Assembly (NCBI GenBank): GCA_900318775.1
Contig: ONLY01000008.1
Coordinates: forward strand, 1 to 64,000
Source: an uncultured Prevotellaceae bacterium
GTDB taxonomy: Bacteria > Bacteroidota > Bacteroidia > Bacteroidales > Bacteroidaceae
Direction of reading: 5' to 3'
DNA: 64,000 bases
Position numbers and translations under genes: made by a program. A model generated the notes under the pieces. It searched no databases and was not told the origin of the DNA. It saw nothing but the letters and a program-made list of their open reading frames with translations. Shown here piece after piece: positions 17,226 through 25,948 of the stretch (within the stretch, counting starts at the first letter, position 1; every line of letters begins with the position of its first letter).

Positions 17226-18766
17226 GGATACCACTAAAATATATCAATCTCATAGCCTTCATCACCGTTGCATACATCATGTTGCCGGTGATGAATGCTG
17301 ATTACCTGTACACGATTCAGGACAACAGCGCCTTCATCAATGGACACACGTTCATGATGGACATTGTCACCCACAAAGGTGGGTGGATGATGTGGGTGTC
17401 ATGCTATCTCACCCAATTTTTCTACTACCCATGGTTGGGCAGTACCATTCTCATCCTCCTTTGGGCTGCTATCTACGGCATCACAATCCAGATGTTCGGT
17501 ATCAAGGGAAAATGGAGCCCATTGGCCCTCATTATCCCTAGTGTCTTGCTCTACCACCTGCTCGACTACGGGTATTGGATTTACTATGCGAAGATACCAG
17601 GTCTACCTTTCCAGCCTACCCTCATAACGCTCTTTTGTCTGCTGTTCACATGGGGAGTGCTATGTTTAATTCAGCCCTTCAAAATCAGATGGGAAGCGAA
17701 AGGCGCCATCGCCTGCAGCCTGCTTTTACTCCTGCTAGTCATCAGCAATCAGGTGTGGCATACATCCGCATGGCATTACAACTACAACTTCCGCCATTCC
17801 ATTCTGACCACCCTAACCGACAAGAACTTCAAGCATGAGCTACGGATGTACCGTGCCTTAGACGAATTCCGCTTTGGGGATGTCCTTTGTGAAATGCCGA
17901 AAGAGGGTGAAACTTCACCCACCAATCTAATGGTGTTCTACAAGAACATCGCCCTGATGCACACTGGGCAGATGGACAAGATGTTTGAGACCAACAACTG
18001 CGGCATCAAGCCAGTTCTGAGTGATTCATTGAAAATACGTACCTCACTGTTGGGTGCATCGCTCATCTATTACCTCTTCGGGCAGATGAACTACTCCTAC
18101 CGCTGGGCAATGGAAAATTCCGTCCAGTATGGCTTAAGTTTTCGGAATATCAAGATGATGATTCGCACTGCTATCTTCAATCAGGAGTTCGATGTGGCTG
18201 CCAAATATCTCGCACTGCTCAAGAGCACCACCTTTTACCGTTCATGGGCTATCGAGCATGAACAATGGATGCTCAACAGCACACAGTTCATACAGAGCAC
18301 GGAGTATAAAACCATCGAGCCGCTACTCAACGAAAAGGAGAACGAACTCACAGGTGATGACGGACTATGTGAACTGTTCCTGCTGGATTACTACTCTACC
18401 CTGCCAGCGGTCAACACCCCGTTACAGGAAAATGTGGCATTGTGCATGACGCTGTGGGAGAAGAACCAATACGCATTCTGCATTCGCTTCTACGACTATG
18501 TGAACAACCACCCCGGCAGCCCCATCCCTGCTCTCTATCAAGAAGGTGCCATTTTATTGGGCAATGCCGAAGAATCGCCCATCACGCTCAACGACTTTCA
18601 GTTTGACATCCCTATCAGAGAGAAATACAAACAATTTGTACAAGACTACTACCAGCTCCATCAGCAAGGCATTGATGAGCAGGAGATGGGAAAGCGTCTC
18701 AAGCCCCTCTATGGCAACACCTATTGGTGGTACTACTATTTTTACAACGATTTTGACATCTACTAA
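17222..18766 (+). CDS. DUF6057 family polytopic membrane protein (short paralog)
   Basis: A 514-residue membrane protein, about 140 residues shorter than its paralog at 13716. An N-terminal helix is followed by an extracytoplasmic loop, then CYLTQFFYYPWLGSTIL, further helices to about residue 185 and a helical soluble half (HELRMYRALDEFRFGD, KNIALMHTGQM, RWAMENSVQYGLS, FYRSWAIEHEQWML). The start ATG overlaps the stop of the CxxCH lipoprotein gene, implying coupled translation and probably a fixed stoichiometry. Two different DUF6057 proteins flanking one lipoprotein suggests a heteromeric membrane complex. Substrate and direction are unknown. Confidence 0.8.
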   Translation: MRIPLKYINLIAFITVAYIMLPVMNADYLYTIQDNSAFINGHTFMMDIVTHKGGWMMWVSCYLTQFFYYPWLGSTILILLWAAIYGITIQMFGIKGKWSPLALIIPSVLLYHLLDYGYWIYYAKIPGLPFQPTLITLFCLLFTWGVLCLIQPFKIRWEAKGAIACSLLLLLLVISNQVWHTSAWHYNYNFRHSILTTLTDKNFKHELRMYRALDEFRFGDVLCEMPKEGETSPTNLMVFYKNIALMHTGQMDKMFETNNCGIKPVLSDSLKIRTSLLGASLIYYLFGQMNYSYRWAMENSVQYGLSFRNIKMMIRTAIFNQEFDVAAKYLALLKSTTFYRSWAIEHEQWMLNSTQFIQSTEYKTIEPLLNEKENELTGDDGLCELFLLDYYSTLPAVNTPLQENVALCMTLWEKNQYAFCIRFYDYVNNHPGSPIPALYQEGAILLGNAEESPITLNDFQFDIPIREKYKQFVQDYYQLHQQGIDEQEMGKRLKPLYGNTYWWYYYFYNDFDIY

Positions 18767-18838
18767 ATATCATATACAATCAAACACCCAACAAACACTC
18801 AAATATACTAATTAACCCTATAGCTATATTCCAACAAC

Positions 18839-21007
18839 ATGAAGAAACTTATTGTATTTTCCATGCTGGCAACAGCCACGCTGAGCATCCAAGCTCAAGG
18901 CACAGTACAGGACTACAAAAACTCCTACGCTGTCCGCAACAAGTACTCTAACAAGATGACGAACGGCAATATCCATGTGCAGTCACCTTGGCACGTCAAT
19001 CCTTCAGTCTTCCACTATTCCACATACAATGGAGACAGCACCGTTTGGTATGAAGTGGAGGTCAAGACTGGCGAGAAAAAGGTCATAGCAAATCCTGAAC
19101 CACGCCAGCCACAACGTGGCTGGAGAGGTGGAGAGAGCCACCACTGGATGGAAGTACGTGACGAGAAAGACGGACGTTCTGAAAGCCCCGTCAACAAAGG
19201 CACATTCATCGTCCACAAGAACAACAACCTTTACCTCATCAGCGGTCAGTCAGACACTCAACCTTCAGACACTCAAGCATCAACATTCAGCACTCCCATC
19301 ACCACCGACGGTGTTGACACCTGCTACTATTCCTCATGGGGACGCTGGTCAAAAGATGGCAAATACTATGCCACAGTGCTCATCAAACCCGCTCCAAAGC
19401 GTTTCGTAACCTATACACTCTCTTCTCCGACTGATCAAGTGCAGCCTAAGTATTCACAGCAAGAATATGCTAAGCCTGGCGACTCTCTCAACTACCGCAT
19501 ACCTGTTGTGGTGGATGTAGAGAACAAACGGACCATCTACCCCAAAAGCACAACTTTGTTCGCTTCCCAATACCAAGTCACAGCCCCCCAATGGGACGAA
19601 AACGGCAAGACACTCACCTTCGAGTTCAATGAACGTGGCCACAAGACCTACCGCATCTTGGAGATGGACCTTGAGGGAAACGTACGCACCCTCATCGAAG
19701 AGAAAAACGAAAAATACGTTGCCTACTCCCGCAACTTCCGACAAGATCTCGATGCCGACCATATCCTTTGGAAGAGCGACCGCGATGGCCATGCACACCT
19801 ATATATATATAATAGGAAGAATGGCAAGTTGACTCAAGTGACGAAAGGTGATTATTGGGTACGCGATGTACAACATGCCGAGATAGATAAAACAGGCAAA
19901 GGCTACATCATCTTCTCTGCCAACGGAAAGGGATACAAGAATATGGGTATTGTTAAGTCAAGCTTCGACGCACAGATTCCAGAAGAAGACCCCTACCACA
20001 TTCACTACTACCGCATAGATCTCAACGGAAAAAATCTCGTCAGCCTGACTCCTGAGCGAGGCACCCACAGCATTACACTTAATTCAAACAACACAGCCTT
20101 TATCGACACCTACTCGTCCATTGACCAAGCACCCGTCACCGTGCTCCGTTCAGCCATTGATGGCACACTCATCTCCATACTCGAGACAGCCAACATCAAA
20201 AAGTTGGAAGCAACAGGATGGAAAGCGCCAGAAATCTTCGTGGCTCCAGGACGTGATGGTAAGACTGACATGTGGGGGCTCATCCAACGCCCATCCAACT
20301 TCGACCCCAATAAAAAGTACCCCGTCATCGAGTATATCTATTCCGGTCCTGGCGACCAATACGTGCCCAAGAAGTTCACTCCCTGGCTCTACTACCTGCA
20401 AGATGTCGCAGAACTTGGCTTCATCGTAGTGCAACTAGATGCTATGACCACTTCTTTCCGCAATCTTGATTTTGAGCAAGTGTGCTACAAGAACCTTAAG
20501 GACGCTGGATTCCCAGACCGCATCGCATGGATCAAGGCTGCTGCAAAAAAATACCCCTACATGGACATTGAACGCATGGGCATCTATGGCTGTTCTGCAG
20601 GAGGCCAGGAAGCGCTAGGCGCACTTCTCTTCCACGGAGACTTCTACAAGGCAGCTTACGCAGCATGCGGCTGCCACGACAACCGTATGGACAAAATCTG
20701 GTGGAACGAGCAGTGGATGGGCTACCCCGTCGACGAGTCCTACATTGAGAGTTCTAACGTCGAGAACGCAAAAAAACTGCAAGGCAAGCTCATGCTCCTC
20801 GTTGGAGAGATGGACGACAATGTTGACCCCTCTTCTTCATACCAAGTAGTTAATGCTCTCATTAAGGCAAACAAGGACTTCGAGTTCATCCTTATTCCTG
20901 GTGCCCACCACACTATGGGTGAAGACTTTGGTGAGCACAAGCGTGCTGACTTCTTCGTCAAGAACCTTCTGGGAGTAGAGCCACCAGCATGGAGCGACAT
21001 CAAATAA
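18839..21007 (+). CDS. S9 family serine peptidase, dipeptidyl-peptidase IV-like
   Basis: A 722-residue exported peptidase with a signal peptide (LIVFSMLATATLSIQAQ). An N-terminal DPP IV-type propeller (about residues 40-450) is followed by an alpha/beta-hydrolase domain. The nucleophile is Ser586 in GIYGCSAGGQEAL; Asp659 in GEMDDNVDPSSS and His690 or His691 in GAHHTMGE complete the triad. The elbow reads GCSAGG where classical DPP IV has GWSYGG, and no clear DPP IV double-Glu N-terminus anchor was found, so specificity may differ from X-Pro dipeptides. It follows the short DUF6057 gene by 72 bases without a visible promoter, so it probably belongs to that operon. A terminator follows at 21067. 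Confidence 0.9.
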   Translation: MKKLIVFSMLATATLSIQAQGTVQDYKNSYAVRNKYSNKMTNGNIHVQSPWHVNPSVFHYSTYNGDSTVWYEVEVKTGEKKVIANPEPRQPQRGWRGGESHHWMEVRDEKDGRSESPVNKGTFIVHKNNNLYLISGQSDTQPSDTQASTFSTPITTDGVDTCYYSSWGRWSKDGKYYATVLIKPAPKRFVTYTLSSPTDQVQPKYSQQEYAKPGDSLNYRIPVVVDVENKRTIYPKSTTLFASQYQVTAPQWDENGKTLTFEFNERGHKTYRILEMDLEGNVRTLIEEKNEKYVAYSRNFRQDLDADHILWKSDRDGHAHLYIYNRKNGKLTQVTKGDYWVRDVQHAEIDKTGKGYIIFSANGKGYKNMGIVKSSFDAQIPEEDPYHIHYYRIDLNGKNLVSLTPERGTHSITLNSNNTAFIDTYSSIDQAPVTVLRSAIDGTLISILETANIKKLEATGWKAPEIFVAPGRDGKTDMWGLIQRPSNFDPNKKYPVIEYIYSGPGDQYVPKKFTPWLYYLQDVAELGFIVVQLDAMTTSFRNLDFEQVCYKNLKDAGFPDRIAWIKAAAKKYPYMDIERMGIYGCSAGGQEALGALLFHGDFYKAAYAACGCHDNRMDKIWWNEQWMGYPVDESYIESSNVENAKKLQGKLMLLVGEMDDNVDPSSSYQVVNALIKANKDFEFILIPGAHHTMGEDFGEHKRADFFVKNLLGVEPPAWSDIK

Positions 21008-21066
21008 GAATCTACAGACAGTGAGGCGACGCCTTGCTGCACTTAGGTTCTTCGCCACTAAACGTC

Positions 21067-21111
21067 AAAGGGCGCAATACTGAAACATGATGTTTCAGTA
21101 TTGCGCCCTTT
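21067..21111. terminator. bidirectional terminator between convergent genes
   Basis: A 22-bp perfect stem with a one-base centre, bordered by AAA and TTT, 60 bases after the S9 peptidase stop and 83 bases after the cupin stop on the opposite strand. It suits both transcripts. Confidence 0.85.
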
Positions 21112-21193
21112 ATTAATTCGCATAGTTAGAATCATGACACACAAGAGAAAGATTCTCCGTGGGTTGCGTAATAATCCAAGCTTTCGAATAAGC

Positions 21194-21658
21194 CTAATCT
21201 TGGGGATAATTAGGATGCTGAACAGCCAGTTCCTTTCCCTCCTGAGAGAGATAGAACATATAAAGAATTACATCCTTCTTGCCACGGTTTTCGCCGTGAT
21301 GAATGGTGTTCACCATCTCTACAACAGCCTCCCCCTCATGCACGACCTTCTCTTTACCGTCTGCTCCGATGATTGTCAGTTCACCCTGCACCAAAACACC
21401 ATAATTCATCACAGGATGATGGTGCCAGCCCAGTTTCTGTCCTGCGGGGAACACATATTTCACAGCCACCAGTTCAGGACGTCCCTGGAGATAATCAGGC
21501 AGGGCCACACCGTCCCAGCTCTGGCTGGTACGGATCAACTCAACAGACTTCACCTTTGGAGTTTCATCATTATTAGCATTAGCCTTTTCACAGCTTGAGA
21601 AAAGAGTTGCGCTGCCGATTGTAAGGGTTGCAGCCAGAACCCACATCATCTTTTTCAT
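21194..21658 (-). CDS. cupin-domain lipoprotein
   Basis: From the ATG at 21658 the product has 154 residues with a lipoprotein signal (ATLTIGSATLFSSC). The upstream in-frame ATG at 21703 adds 15 residues before a normal signal peptide and is rejected. The cupin barrel shows the metal-site motif G-x5-HxH (GQKLGWHHHPVMNYGVLVQGE) and a second motif (EAVVEMVNTIHHGEN), so a single metal is likely bound. Cupins of this size often bind small molecules or act as simple enzymes; no substrate can be assigned. Its promoter (21811-21840) is about 150 bases upstream, leaving an unusually long leader. Confidence 0.8.
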   Translation of the reverse strand: MKKMMWVLAATLTIGSATLFSSCEKANANNDETPKVKSVELIRTSQSWDGVALPDYLQGRPELVAVKYVFPAGQKLGWHHHPVMNYGVLVQGELTIIGADGKEKVVHEGEAVVEMVNTIHHGENRGKKDVILYMFYLSQEGKELAVQHPNYPQD

Positions 21659-22114
21659 AATTATGTGTTTTGGGGTTATAAATATCATTAATGGCTTCTT
21701 CATTCCCTCTGTTTAAAGAAAGAAGAACATACATCAGGTAATAACAAAAACAAGAATGGCGTCTTTTTCATCATAGATAATTGTGTCATAGTTAACATTA
21801 AAGTTCGTCACAAAAGTAGTAATAATTCTCCAAGATACAACACTTTCATGACTTTTTTTCTTCCATATAGCAAGATTTCATCCGTTTTTATACAATTTGA
21901 CAACTATTCATGCTAAAGAACTTACATCTATATGCCGATGAAGCGGAGCATCATGAAGAGATGCAGAGGCTTGGGGAGAACAAGCACAAGCGATTGGCAA
22001 AATAAAAAACTGTGACGAGTTGCCGCAGTTTAATATCTTGGAGACTATTATTTTTCGTGTTTCGTGGACTGAGGGGATTTTTGGAAAAAGTGTCTTTGTC
22101 AACGATTGAAGGGA
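21659..22114. other. intergenic region upstream of the cupin gene
   Basis: Contains the cupin promoter at 21811-21840 and a leader of about 150 bases. A 31-codon frame (21910-22005, plus) encodes a very charged peptide ending ENKHKRLAK, but has no promoter or recognisable relative, and I do not call it. No riboswitch fold is recognised in the leader. Confidence 0.5.
21811..21840 (-). promoter_or_regulatory. cupin gene promoter
   Basis: Minus strand TTG (21840-21838), 19 bases, TACTTTTG (21818-21811): a full consensus match with ideal spacing. Confidence 0.8.
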
Positions 22115-23239
22115 TTACTCGTTAGATTCGTGCATCCACACCGTCACGTTCTGCCCCATCCGTTGCTTGAAAGCAAGGCTGAAGGTGCTGTAGCTACGGT
22201 ATCCACTATCACGAGCCAGTTCCTGGGCGGTGAAGGGACGCTGGGTGCTGACAGCCTCGCGGTAGAGAGAAACGAAATGGCTGATGCGCAAATTATTAAT
22301 ATAGCTATTGTAGGTCATGCCCTGACTGGCAAAATACTGGCTAAGATAGAAACGGTTAATGCCTATCGTTTTGGCAAGCTGTAGGAGGGTCAGGTCGTGC
22401 TGCAAGTAGAGCTGCGTGTCTATACAATACTGCTGCAGCAAAGTCCCGATGTTGTCATGAACTGTTTCAGAAAGCCCACCGTCTCCTTGATTCTCGGCGA
22501 CAGCAGCCGCTTCCTCTTCCACAAGAGCGAGCTGAGGACGGGATACGCTCAAGTCACTCAATGTTTCCACTCGCCACAAGAGATAGCCAATCAGCACTAC
22601 GCAGCCCGCCTGAATGATATATCTGTATGAAGGCCCGTCATCGTCAAACAGATAGAGGCCGAACGCCAGCAGAATGACTGCCAGCAGCACAAAGCTCTTC
22701 CACACCTCTTTGTATTCCAGGTCTGCATAATTGTCGCGCAACCAGCGTCCATACAACCGAACTTCATGTATCATATAGATAATGATACCCAAACCCAACA
22801 GCAGGAAATAGACAAGAAACATGGGCACAAGAGTGTTGTCGTTAGTGATGACGCACAAGAGCATCCCCACCACAATAGGGGCTACCATCACCGCGACAGG
22901 CCACAGTGGACGCTTGCGGTCCTGAAGCATGGATATCAATATGATGATTGCCAAAGGAAGAACAGTCATGCTGTCGAGCAACCCACCTACAAGATAGGCC
23001 TCCTTGATTGCATCGGGCGACACAAGGAAAATGACGGGCATATACCATATGTGACTCAAAGCGATGGAGGCGAAGAAGGCCGAAGTGGAACGGCGCAGAC
23101 GTGCAGGTGTTGTCACGTCTGGGGCAAAAGCATTGCCTCGACGAAACAGCAGATAACAGGATGCAATAATAGATATCACCGCCACTCCTGCATATAGCAT
23201 AATAAAAAGAATGTCCTCCCTGATTTGTTGCTCGTACAT
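22115..23239 (-). CDS. membrane-anchored AraC-family transcriptional regulator
   Basis: From the ATG at 23239 the product has 374 residues; the alternative ATG at 23287 lies within the promoter box and is rejected. About seven membrane segments occupy residues 10-230, such as ILFIMLYAGVAVISIIA and YFLLLGLGIIIYMI. An AraC/XylS-type double helix-turn-helix sits at the C-terminus (LTLLQLAKTIGINRFYLSQYF and AQELARDSGYRSYSTFSLAF). The layout suggests a membrane sensor that binds DNA without a separate response regulator. Its target is not evident; neighbours are a cupin lipoprotein and a glutathione peroxidase. No effector-binding domain is recognised. Confidence 0.88.
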   Translation of the reverse strand: MYEQQIREDILFIMLYAGVAVISIIASCYLLFRRGNAFAPDVTTPARLRRSTSAFFASIALSHIWYMPVIFLVSPDAIKEAYLVGGLLDSMTVLPLAIIILISMLQDRKRPLWPVAVMVAPIVVGMLLCVITNDNTLVPMFLVYFLLLGLGIIIYMIHEVRLYGRWLRDNYADLEYKEVWKSFVLLAVILLAFGLYLFDDDGPSYRYIIQAGCVVLIGYLLWRVETLSDLSVSRPQLALVEEEAAAVAENQGDGGLSETVHDNIGTLLQQYCIDTQLYLQHDLTLLQLAKTIGINRFYLSQYFASQGMTYNSYINNLRISHFVSLYREAVSTQRPFTAQELARDSGYRSYSTFSLAFKQRMGQNVTVWMHESNE

Positions 23240-23284
23240 GATTGAATAGTTTTTAATGCCCTCTATTCGCAGTTGAACAGTTCG

Positions 23285-23292
23285 CAAATATA
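23285..23292 (-). promoter_or_regulatory. -7 element of the AraC regulator gene
   Basis: Minus strand TATATTTG; no TTG at the expected upstream spacing. The leader to the ATG is about 40 bases. Confidence 0.55.
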
Positions 23293-23497
23293 CAAACTAT
23301 ATTCAGAATAAAAACACATTTAGAATAAAAATATCCCTTTTTGTATCACTTTTTCCATCTTTTTCCATCAAAGCGACCTGAATGCGAACGAATTCATAAG
23401 CATGAAGTTATACGCCAACAATTTCATTTTCGGCCGACTTGCTATCCATTTAGCGTTTTCTTCCAGCTCTACTGCAACAAATTGACGGCAAAACACT

Positions 23498-23526
23498 TTT
23501 GATTTCAAAAAGTATTCGTACTTTTG
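23498..23526 (+). promoter_or_regulatory. glutathione peroxidase promoter
   Basis: TTTG (23498-23501) and TACTTTTG (23519-23526), 17 bases apart. Confidence 0.6.
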
Positions 23527-23671
23527 CTGCCGTGATGATGCGCCAAGAGAAGCCCTTTCTATCAGGAATGGGATATTGCACAAGCTACAGGCAGCATGCA
23601 CAATATCACTGATAAATTCCTCTTCTATAACCCCTTCATACAAAAGTTTCAAACAAACACAATTGTTAACT

Positions 23672-24298
23672 ATGATGAAAAAAATTTCCATTTTAGCGCT
23701 GTTGGCAGCCATGTTTTGCCTTTCTGCCTGCAGCACTAACAACACGAAGAAGATTTATGACTTCAAGTTTCCTGCCAACGACGGCACAGAGTTAGATTTT
23801 GCCCAATTCAAGGGAAAGGTCCTTTTGATTGTGAACACAGCAAGCAAATGCGGTTTTACACCTCAGTTTGATGGTTTGGAGAAGTTGTACGAACAATACA
23901 AAAGTCAAGGTCTGGTGGTCATCGGATTCCCTTGCAACCAGTTTGCAGAGCAAGACCCAGACACAAACAGCGAGATTCTCCGGTTCTGCCAGATGAACTA
24001 CGGAGTGAAATTCCTGCTAATGGAAAAGTCGGACGTGAACGGCCCTAATGCCAATCCTATCTTCACTTACCTGAAGGGGCAAGCCGGATTTGCAGGCTTC
24101 AACCCCTCACACCCTCTGGCTAAGATTCTGGAAGACACGCTGTCAAAGAAAGACCCCAACTATGCCAAGAATTCAGACATCAAGTGGAACTTCACCAAGT
24201 TCCTCATCTCCAAAGATGGCAGCGAGGTGAAACGCTTTGAGCCTACTGTTACCCCAGAAGAACTCACCTCTGAAATTGAAGATATGCTGAACGAGTAA
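23672..24298 (+). CDS. glutathione peroxidase family lipoprotein
   Basis: A 208-residue product starting at one of two adjacent ATGs (23672 or 23675). The lipoprotein signal ILALLAAMFCLSAC places it in the envelope. The thioredoxin-like domain has the peroxidatic Cys in NTASKCGFTPQF, the family motif VIGFPCNQFAEQDP (Gln and second Cys) and WNFTKFLI (Trp/Asn), so the tetrad is complete with Cys rather than selenocysteine. Such enzymes usually take electrons from thioredoxin. The lipoprotein form implies peroxide detoxification outside the cytosol. It converges with the preA-like gene across a shared terminator. Confidence 0.92.
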   Translation: MMKKISILALLAAMFCLSACSTNNTKKIYDFKFPANDGTELDFAQFKGKVLLIVNTASKCGFTPQFDGLEKLYEQYKSQGLVVIGFPCNQFAEQDPDTNSEILRFCQMNYGVKFLLMEKSDVNGPNANPIFTYLKGQAGFAGFNPSHPLAKILEDTLSKKDPNYAKNSDIKWNFTKFLISKDGSEVKRFEPTVTPEELTSEIEDMLNE

Positions 24299-24317
24299 AC
24301 GCCAGCACTACACAGCA

Positions 24318-24367
24318 AGCATCGGGATGCCGAGCGGAGAAAGAGGGCCGCAGGACATCCCGATGCT
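24318..24367. terminator. bidirectional terminator, gpx / preA-like
   Basis: A 12-bp perfect stem (24318-24329 with 24356-24367) and a 26-base loop with partial internal pairing, midway between two convergent genes. Lacks a clean T run, so efficiency is uncertain. Confidence 0.6.
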
Positions 24368-24383
24368 TGTGTGTTTGTACGTG

Positions 24384-25868
24384 TCATTTCTTTTTGCCGA
24401 CCCGTTTTGCCGAGCCAATAGCTCCTATAGGGCACACCAGGCGACAAAGGTGGCAGCCAACGCACTTGGCACCAATGAGGTGAGGCTGTCGGCTTTCCGC
24501 ATCAAAACAGAGGGCTTGATGTCCTCCATCCATACAAGAGCGGTAGCAACGTCCACATCCAATGCATTTCTCATGGTCAAACTTCGGATAGACCACCGTG
24601 TCACAATCCAGTTCCGAAGGCAGCACGAAGGAAGGCAGGCGCTCACCTACAATGTCTTCAAGATGCTCTATGCCCCGCTCCTCCAGATAAGTTTCAAGCC
24701 CCTGCACCAAATCATCAATGATACGATAGCCATATTGCATCACCGCTGTGCACACCTGCACATTCCGGCACCCCAGCTGCATGAACTCCAGAGCGTCGCG
24801 CCACGTCTCAATGCCTCCGATGCCGCTGAACTGCAGCTTGCCCACAAATGGGTGCTTTGTCATTTCGAGGATGAAGCGCAAAGCGATAGGCTTCACAGCA
24901 CGTCCGCTATAACCAGAGATGGTATTCTTTTCGCTGACTTCAGCCGCAGGCGACATGGTGACGCTCTTGATGGTGTTGATGGCCGAGATAGCATCGGCGC
25001 CCGCAAAGTAGCATCCCATAGCAGGCACGTCCATACGAGAAACGTTAGGTGTCATCTTCGGAATGACTGGAATCTTTACATGACGCTTCACATAGGCGGT
25101 GTAGAACGTCACCAGTTCTGCATCCTGACCCACATCGCTGCCCATGCCTGCCACATGCATCTGAGGGCACGAGAAGTTCAGTTCTACCGCATCGCAACCG
25201 GCCTCTTCCGCCATCTTCGCCAGCTCTATCCATTCATCTCCCGTCTGCCCCATAATGGACGCTATCACCACTTTGCCTGGAAAGTTCTGCTTAAGCCGGC
25301 GCATAATGTCAAAGTCCTCTTTGCAAGGATGTTCCGACAGCTGCTCCATGTTGCGGAACCCTGCAAATGAGGTTCCCTCCTTGATGGCATCAAATCGAGG
25401 CGACACTTCACGTATCTCTTGCATACAGACAGTCTTGTAAAACACACCGGCCCACCCCGCCTCAAAAGCATGCGCCACCATCTCATAGTTGGTGCACACA
25501 GCAGAGGAAGCCAAGAAGAAAGGATTCTCGCAAAGGATACCACAGAACGTGATAGCAAGACGGGAGGACGTAGCTGAGAGGGGAGCTTCCTCAGGCATCT
25601 CACTCCGCACAAAAGCACCTGCATAATCGCAACAGGCTCCTCGAATTATTTCCTTGATACGCAGCCGATTATCATAGTGAATACATGCAGACTCCGCACG
25701 TTCCAAATCTTCATCAGAACAGTCCTTTATCCAACGCATCGCATTCTTAGTATTGTCAAATCGAATGGCACGGATAGCACGCGCTGGGTCTCCTTTTCCA
25801 CACGCTTTCGTACAAGGGGCATCCTCGCACAACAGGCAACGTTTGGCCTCTTCATAGATGTTCATCAT
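24384..25868 (-). CDS. preA: PreA-like dihydropyrimidine dehydrogenase with N- and C-terminal Fe-S domains
   Basis: A 494-residue FMN and iron-sulfur protein. N-terminal Cys cluster (CLLCEDAPCTKAC, residues 11-23) as found in the electron-entry domain of dihydropyrimidine dehydrogenases; then a dihydroorotate-dehydrogenase-type barrel (LSATSSRLAITFCGI, VELNFSCPQMHVAGMG, IGGIETWRDALEFMQLGCRNVQVCTA); then two 4Fe-4S motifs (CIGCGRCYRSC and CVGCHLCRLVCPIGA). Bacterial enzymes normally pair PreA with PreT, an NAD(P)H/FAD subunit; no preT is adjacent here, so the electron donor may be ferredoxin or a distant partner. Its role in pyrimidine reduction is by homology. Met1 and Met2 are equally possible starts. 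Confidence 0.85.
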   Translation of the reverse strand: MMNIYEEAKRCLLCEDAPCTKACGKGDPARAIRAIRFDNTKNAMRWIKDCSDEDLERAESACIHYDNRLRIKEIIRGACCDYAGAFVRSEMPEEAPLSATSSRLAITFCGILCENPFFLASSAVCTNYEMVAHAFEAGWAGVFYKTVCMQEIREVSPRFDAIKEGTSFAGFRNMEQLSEHPCKEDFDIMRRLKQNFPGKVVIASIMGQTGDEWIELAKMAEEAGCDAVELNFSCPQMHVAGMGSDVGQDAELVTFYTAYVKRHVKIPVIPKMTPNVSRMDVPAMGCYFAGADAISAINTIKSVTMSPAAEVSEKNTISGYSGRAVKPIALRFILEMTKHPFVGKLQFSGIGGIETWRDALEFMQLGCRNVQVCTAVMQYGYRIIDDLVQGLETYLEERGIEHLEDIVGERLPSFVLPSELDCDTVVYPKFDHEKCIGCGRCYRSCMDGGHQALCFDAESRQPHLIGAKCVGCHLCRLVCPIGAIGSAKRVGKKK

Positions 25869-25919
25869 ATCTTAAAGTTAATAGGTTTGTCTTGCTCGTC
25901 TTTTTCATCGTACCGCTTG

Positions 25920-25948
25920 CAAATATACAAAACAATCCGGCAATCCAA
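25920..25948 (-). promoter_or_regulatory. promoter of the preA-like gene
   Basis: Minus strand TTG (25948-25946), 18 bases, TATATTTG (25927-25920). The leader is about 50 bases. Confidence 0.7.

Larger units (their letters stand above)
23240..23671. other. divergent intergenic region, AraC regulator / glutathione peroxidase
   Basis: Holds the regulator's -7 element (23285-23292, minus) and the peroxidase promoter (23498-23526, plus). The peroxidase leader of about 140 bases can form a small hairpin (GATATTG near 23571 with CAATATC near 23602). Frames crossing it on either strand have no recognisable domain. Confidence 0.55.

Noticed and set aside
21910..22005. 31-codon charged frame in the cupin upstream region
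   Set aside because: Too short, no promoter, no recognised relative; treated as chance.
23368..23745. 125-codon minus-strand frame overlapping the glutathione peroxidase start
   Set aside because: It is antisense to the signal-peptide region of a clear gene and has no domain.
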